NCBI RefSeq assembly: GCF_030546695.1
Contig: NZ_JAUOTP010000003.1
Coordinates: forward strand, 1-64,000
Reading direction: 5' to 3'
Length of the DNA stretch: 64,000 nt
Source of the DNA: Sphingomonas natans
Lineage (GTDB): Bacteria; Pseudomonadota; Alphaproteobacteria; Sphingomonadales; Sphingomonadaceae
Both the position numbers and the translations under genes were made by a program. The notes below the pieces were generated by a model. The model worked only from the letters and a program-made list of their open reading frames with translations. It made no database searches and had not been told where the DNA came from. Positions within the stretch are counted from its first letter, which is position 1, and each line of letters begins with the position of its first letter. This document shows positions 60,297 to 64,000 of the stretch, piece after piece.

Positions 60297-61597
60297 AGGG
60301 CGTTGCGCCGGACGATGGCGCTATAGACGCCCGCGCTGCGCTTGGGTGTACGAGCAAAGGTCGCGCGATCGACCGCGACGAGGCCGAGCTGCGACTTGAA
60401 GCCCGCAATCCATTCGAAATTGTCGAGCAGCGACCAGTGGACATAGCCCTGGACGGGAACGCCCTCGTCCATTGCCTTGCGCAGCTCGGCCAGCGAGGCG
60501 GGGATCAGAGCGGCGCGGATCGCATCGTCGTTGGTGTTGACGCCATGTTCGGTCACGATGATCGGCTTGCGGGTCTGCGAATAAGCATAGCGCACCGCAT
60601 TGGCGAGCGACGGCGCATAGACCTCACCGCCGGCTGCGTTGAGGATCGCACCCTTAGACGGCGGCATGCGGCCCTCGGGCCCCCACTGCACGCGCTCATA
60701 ATTCTGCACGCCCATGAAATCGTCGTCACGCGCGACCTCCAGCCACGCACTGTAGAGCTCCTTGCGCGCCGCATCGCGCTTGGCTGGCGCGCCGACCGCA
60801 GTGTCATCGAACATCGAGAGGGTGAAACCGACGGGCAGATCGGAGCGCACCGCCTTGATGGCGCCACGTGCCGCCTTGTGCCCGGCGATCATGTTGACGG
60901 TGATCGCGTCGATGTCTTCCGGATTGGCTGCATTGGCGCCCGTGAACTTGGCCATGCCGGCTTTCGCCGCGGCGGCTGCGAGCATCTTGCGCTGCAGGTC
61001 GATTACGAATGGCGGCAGCACGTAACGCAGGATCGGCATGATGTTCGGCTCGTTGAGCGTCATCGCATGGCTGATGCCCGCGCCCAGATGCCGCGTCGCA
61101 TGATCGCAGAAGCGCGCGAATAGCTGGGGCGCGTCGGCCGACAGCCAGCCGCCCTGCCTGGTGAACCACAACGGTGCGGTATAGTGATTATACGTCACCA
61201 TCGGGCGGATGCCGCGAGCGTGGCACCCCTCGATCATCGCCTTGTAATGATCCAGCATCACGGTCGAGAAGAGGCCCGGCTCTGGCTCGATCCGCGCCCA
61301 TTCCAAGCTGAATCGATAGGCGCCGAGCCCGAGCGATTTAACCAGATCGAGATCGACCGGCCACATCTCGAAGCTGTTGACGGCATCGCCGGACGGCTCG
61401 CTGAACACGCTGGGCTTCACGTTTTCCAAGAACCAGACGTCGCTGTTGACGTTGTTTCCTTCGACCTGATGCCCTGCGGTCGCCGCGCCCCACAGAAACC
61501 CCTTGGGGAAGGCCGTGCCGGCGCGCGCCGCGGCGAACGCCGGAAGCGCCGCCGTGGCAGCAGCGGCGGCGAGGAAGGTGCGACGGTCGACGGTCAT
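60293..61597 (-). CDS. GH1 family beta-glucosidase with Tat signal
   Basis: A 434-residue glycosidase. A twin-arginine leader (DRRTFLAAAAATAALPAFAA) precedes GFLWGAATAGHQVEG. The acid/base Glu183 is in TLNEPN and the nucleophile Glu350 in IIVTEHG. Tat export of a GH1 enzyme is less common than cytoplasmic location. With GH106 it would strip rhamnose and then glucose from rutinoside-type conjugates. It overlaps both neighbours by 4 bp. Confidence 0.94.
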   Translation of the reverse strand: MTVDRRTFLAAAAATAALPAFAAARAGTAFPKGFLWGAATAGHQVEGNNVNSDVWFLENVKPSVFSEPSGDAVNSFEMWPVDLDLVKSLGLGAYRFSLEWARIEPEPGLFSTVMLDHYKAMIEGCHARGIRPMVTYNHYTAPLWFTRQGGWLSADAPQLFARFCDHATRHLGAGISHAMTLNEPNIMPILRYVLPPFVIDLQRKMLAAAAAKAGMAKFTGANAANPEDIDAITVNMIAGHKAARGAIKAVRSDLPVGFTLSMFDDTAVGAPAKRDAARKELYSAWLEVARDDDFMGVQNYERVQWGPEGRMPPSKGAILNAAGGEVYAPSLANAVRYAYSQTRKPIIVTEHGVNTNDDAIRAALIPASLAELRKAMDEGVPVQGYVHWSLLDNFEWIAGFKSQLGLVAVDRATFARTPKRSAGVYSAIVRRNAL

Positions 61598-62454
61598 GCC
61601 AGATCTCCGATGAAGGCGAGCACCTCGTCGGCAAGCCGCGTGTCGGCCGTGCCAAGGTGATAAGCGAGGCTGAAATGGTTGTGGCCGGAGGCAGAGAAGC
61701 TTCGCGGAAGCACCCCATGCCGCTCCAGCCGCGCCGCCAGCAGGCCGACGAACTCGGCTTGAAAGCGCGGCGGATCATATTCGGCACCGGCGAGCAGCAG
61801 CGGCAGGGAGGTCGCGACCATCGCCTCCTTGGGCCAGCGATCGGAATAGTCGGCCGCGGACCCGTAATAGAGCGTGTCGCGCTCATCGAGCGGCGTAAAG
61901 CCGTAGAGGCCGGACAGAAGCACTGCGGCAGCGAGCCCGGTCTCTTCACGCAGGCGCAGATGGGTGGCGACGTGCACCGCACCGGCCGATGTTCCCATCG
62001 CCACGATCCGCGCGCGATCGCCGCCATGCGCCGCACCGTTTTCGCGCAGCCAGTCGACCGCGAGGCCCACATCTTCACCTCCCGCCGGCCAGCCATGATC
62101 GGGCGCCAGGCGGTAGTTCATTACCGCGCCCAGCATCCCGTTTCGGGCCGCCCACCGCGCGGCATGAGCATTGAAAGGATGATCCACGCTGCTTTTCTCG
62201 CCGCGCAGAAAGCCGCCGCCATGCACCCAGAGCAACACGGGAACGGGACCGTCCCTGCTGACCGGTGCATAGAGATCGAGACGCTGTCGGGAATGATCGC
62301 CATATTCGATATCAGCGGCATGGACCGGCTGCGCGGCGGCGAGGTGGCCCTGTTCCTCGCGGAACAGGGCATAGACCGCCGCCAGTACATCGGGCCCGAG
62401 CCGCCGGCCTAGCCCGGCTATTGCTGTCCGTTCGGCGGCCGGTTGCATTGTCAT
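61594..62454 (-). CDS. Alpha/beta hydrolase (hormone-sensitive-lipase-like esterase)
   Basis: A 286-residue esterase without a signal peptide. The oxyanion-hole motif is VHGGGFLRGE, the nucleophile is Ser156 in GTSAGA, Asp227 lies in AGAEYDPPRF, and the catalytic His is in SGHNHFSL. It is probably a carboxylesterase acting on acylated sugars or phenolic esters after uptake. It overlaps GH1 by 4 bp and follows the TonB receptor by 17 bp, placing it second in the operon. Confidence 0.9.
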   Translation of the reverse strand: MTMQPAAERTAIAGLGRRLGPDVLAAVYALFREEQGHLAAAQPVHAADIEYGDHSRQRLDLYAPVSRDGPVPVLLWVHGGGFLRGEKSSVDHPFNAHAARWAARNGMLGAVMNYRLAPDHGWPAGGEDVGLAVDWLRENGAAHGGDRARIVAMGTSAGAVHVATHLRLREETGLAAAVLLSGLYGFTPLDERDTLYYGSAADYSDRWPKEAMVATSLPLLLAGAEYDPPRFQAEFVGLLAARLERHGVLPRSFSASGHNHFSLAYHLGTADTRLADEVLAFIGDLA

Positions 62455-62471
62455 GGCTCGATCCCCGGCTG

Positions 62472-64000
62472 TCAGAATTTGGCGTCGAGGCTCAGGCCGA
62501 TCTGCCGGAACGATTGCGGGCCATAGATCGCGCCGACGTTGGTCGCCCCGCCATATGGAAATGAGCTCTGCATGAGCTGCGGCTCGTGCTGATTGAACAG
62601 GTTTCGCGCGAACACCGCCACCTGATAGCGATCGTCTTCGGTCCGCACGCCGAGGCGGCCGCCAACCGTCCAGTGCGCGCGGTAGGTCGTCTCCGCGAGC
62701 GAGTTGGCCTCGTAACGGATGCGTGACTTCCAGACCGTATCGCCGGCGAGGAAGCCCTTGAAGCCGTTCGCCACGAGATGCTCATATTCACCCGAGAAGG
62801 TGAATTTGTACTTCGGCGCATAAGCGAGCTGGGTGCCGCCGATATTGGTGCCATCCGTGCCAATATAGCTGCCGGGATACGTCGCCTTGGCGAGGATGAA
62901 GCCGGTATTGATGGACAAATCCCGCGTCACGCGCCCGAACAGATTGATCTCGGCGCCGCGGGATTTCACGCCGTCGATATTGTTCTGCACGCAGGAGATC
63001 GCCGCCGTCGCCGGATCGGTAGTGCACGACTGCGCCTGGAAATCCTTGATCTTCGTATAGAAGACGTTGAGATCCGCGACCCAGCCGCCGAACAACGTCG
63101 TCTTGAGGCCTGCCTCATAGGCGGTCGGGATCTCTGGCTGCACGACATAAGGCACTGCCGGCAGAGCAGGCGTGGCGATCTGGCCACCCTTGAAACCGCG
63201 CGACGCGGTTGCGTAGACCATCGTCCGGTTGGCGAGATCATATTGCGCGCCGAAGCGATAGGATATTTTCCCGGTACTGAGCTCCTGCCGGTAGAACGGG
63301 CTTGCCGGGGTATCGAGGCTGGTCCGATTGAGCGCCAGCTTCGCGCTTGTATAGCGCCCGCCCGCAATCAGCCGGGCCTTCGACGTCAGGTGGATCGTAC
63401 CCTGACCGAAGACCGACAGGGATTCGTCCAGGATACGATCGAACGCCCCCAGATTGCGCGCGACCGGGATCACGACCCCGGGCGCGGGGACGATTGAGAC
63501 GCTCAGCGATTCCGGATCGCGATTCTGGATCTGGCGCGAGAAGAAGGTGCCGGCCGTATATTCGAGGAACTGGCTGGCCGGCGACGAGATGCGAAACTCC
63601 TGCGTGAACAGGCTGATCCGCCGGTTGACCGGGCCGTTGGCCACCTGCAGCTCGAGCGGATCGGCGCGGAACACGTTCGTCGCCGATCCGAGGCCGGTTT
63701 CTCTGGCCTCACGATAGGCGGTGATCGACGTCAGCGTGAACGGCTCCGCCTCGTAATCCGCCTGGAACGAGCCGCCATAGCTTTTAAAGCGCCCTGTATA
63801 GCTCTGGCTCGTGCAATAGTCCCGATTGCCTTCGCGGGCGGTGACGCCGCAACTGGCGAGGCGGGCGGTGATGCCGCGCGTATCGGGCACGGCACCGAAG
63901 ATCAGGCCGGGCCCGCCCGTGCTCACGAAGGTGAAGAAGTCGCCGCCATTCTCCGTCTTGGTCTTGCTGTAGTCGCCGATCAGGTTGAAGGTCAGCCGAT
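62472..64000 (-). CDS. TonB-dependent receptor, 3' part
   Basis: The frame is open to the right end of the window, so the plug domain and signal peptide lie outside. The ~509 visible residues form the beta-barrel: RLTFNLIGDYSKTKTENGGD, FTLTSITAYREARETGLG, QEFRISSPASQFLEYTAGTF and the typical VYATASRGFKGGQIA block. The barrel ends in the strand QIGLSLDAKF, with terminal Phe for BAM recognition. Such receptors import bulky substrates; the operon suggests a rhamnose/glucose-containing glycoside. It is the first gene seen of the operon running left. Confidence 0.95.
   Translation of the reverse strand, partial: RLTFNLIGDYSKTKTENGGDFFTFVSTGGPGLIFGAVPDTRGITARLASCGVTAREGNRDYCTSQSYTGRFKSYGGSFQADYEAEPFTLTSITAYREARETGLGSATNVFRADPLELQVANGPVNRRISLFTQEFRISSPASQFLEYTAGTFFSRQIQNRDPESLSVSIVPAPGVVIPVARNLGAFDRILDESLSVFGQGTIHLTSKARLIAGGRYTSAKLALNRTSLDTPASPFYRQELSTGKISYRFGAQYDLANRTMVYATASRGFKGGQIATPALPAVPYVVQPEIPTAYEAGLKTTLFGGWVADLNVFYTKIKDFQAQSCTTDPATAAISCVQNNIDGVKSRGAEINLFGRVTRDLSINTGFILAKATYPGSYIGTDGTNIGGTQLAYAPKYKFTFSGEYEHLVANGFKGFLAGDTVWKSRIRYEANSLAETTYRAHWTVGGRLGVRTEDDRYQVAVFARNLFNQHEPQLMQSSFPYGGATNVGAIYGPQSFRQIGLSLDAKF

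Noticed and set aside
1-64000. CRISPR arrays, tRNA/rRNA genes, insertion sequences and integrases
   Set aside because: No spaced direct repeats, no tRNA-like cloverleaf, and no DDE, tyrosine or serine recombinase motifs were seen in reading both strands.

Overview
The window looks like chromosomal DNA of a sphingomonad-type alphaproteobacterium (Sphingomonas or a close relative). The evidence is high GC throughout, HWE and HisKA_2 family histidine kinases, two DUF3606 proteins, an EcfG-type stress promoter, a TonB-receptor/glycosidase locus, and many short acidic or Lys/Ala-rich stress proteins. I saw no rRNA, tRNA, CRISPR array, integrase or transposase. Both ends cut through genes: a peroxiredoxin-like protein on the left and a TonB-dependent receptor on the right.

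Layout. 0-4.5 kb: end of a peroxiredoxin-like gene, then two sensor kinases on the minus strand. 5-11.8 kb: a probable defence island. It holds a PIN-like (DUF4935) protein, a DUF4238 gene with a damaged 5' end, and a two-gene short prokaryotic Argonaute system. In that system a 920-residue SIR2 + RecG/GHKL-like ATPase + APAZ protein is translationally coupled to a 498-residue MID-PIWI Argonaute whose catalytic site looks lost. This is the most interesting object in the window. 12.4-14.2 kb: a lone receiver protein, a BLUF blue-light sensor and DUF3606. 14.3-17.4 kb: a ligD-xth DNA-repair pair in which ligD has an in-frame TAA. 17.5-26.8 kb: small stress proteins, a DDAH-like amidinohydrolase, a CYTH-CHAD protein, a spore-photoproduct-lyase-like radical SAM protein coupled to a phosphoesterase, an SDR and a thioesterase. 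27.3-30.6 kb: two more PAS kinases. 30.8-38.1 kb: short ORFs, a Crp/Fnr regulator with an FNR-like box at its own start, a thioredoxin-reductase-like flavoprotein, and a tightly packed glutaredoxin-TspO-DCC-DUF427-SDR operon. 38.4-44.1 kb: a DnaQ-like exonuclease, ABC ATPase, FtsX-like permease, AttH-like lipocalin protein and a second DnaQ-like exonuclease. 45-47 kb: htpG. 47.5-48.4 kb: a decayed LuxR helix-turn-helix, then a small winged-helix gene with a perfect 16-bp inverted repeat upstream.

From 48.9 kb to the right end the minus strand carries a carbohydrate-utilisation locus: GH92, YdcF, Gfo/Idh/MocA oxidoreductase, alpha/beta hydrolases, GH106 rhamnosidase, GH1 glucosidase and a TonB receptor. 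The right half is a strict 4-bp-overlap operon. The left half is scarred: GH92 has lost its C-terminus, YdcF its N-terminus and a second Gfo-type gene all but its last 34 codons, with unrelated genes such as rsgA in between.

The genes suggest an environmental, light- and stress-exposed bacterium that senses light and redox, repairs photodamage and double-strand breaks, defends itself against invading DNA, and takes up plant-type rhamnosides. Family names come from motif recognition alone; no database search was possible.
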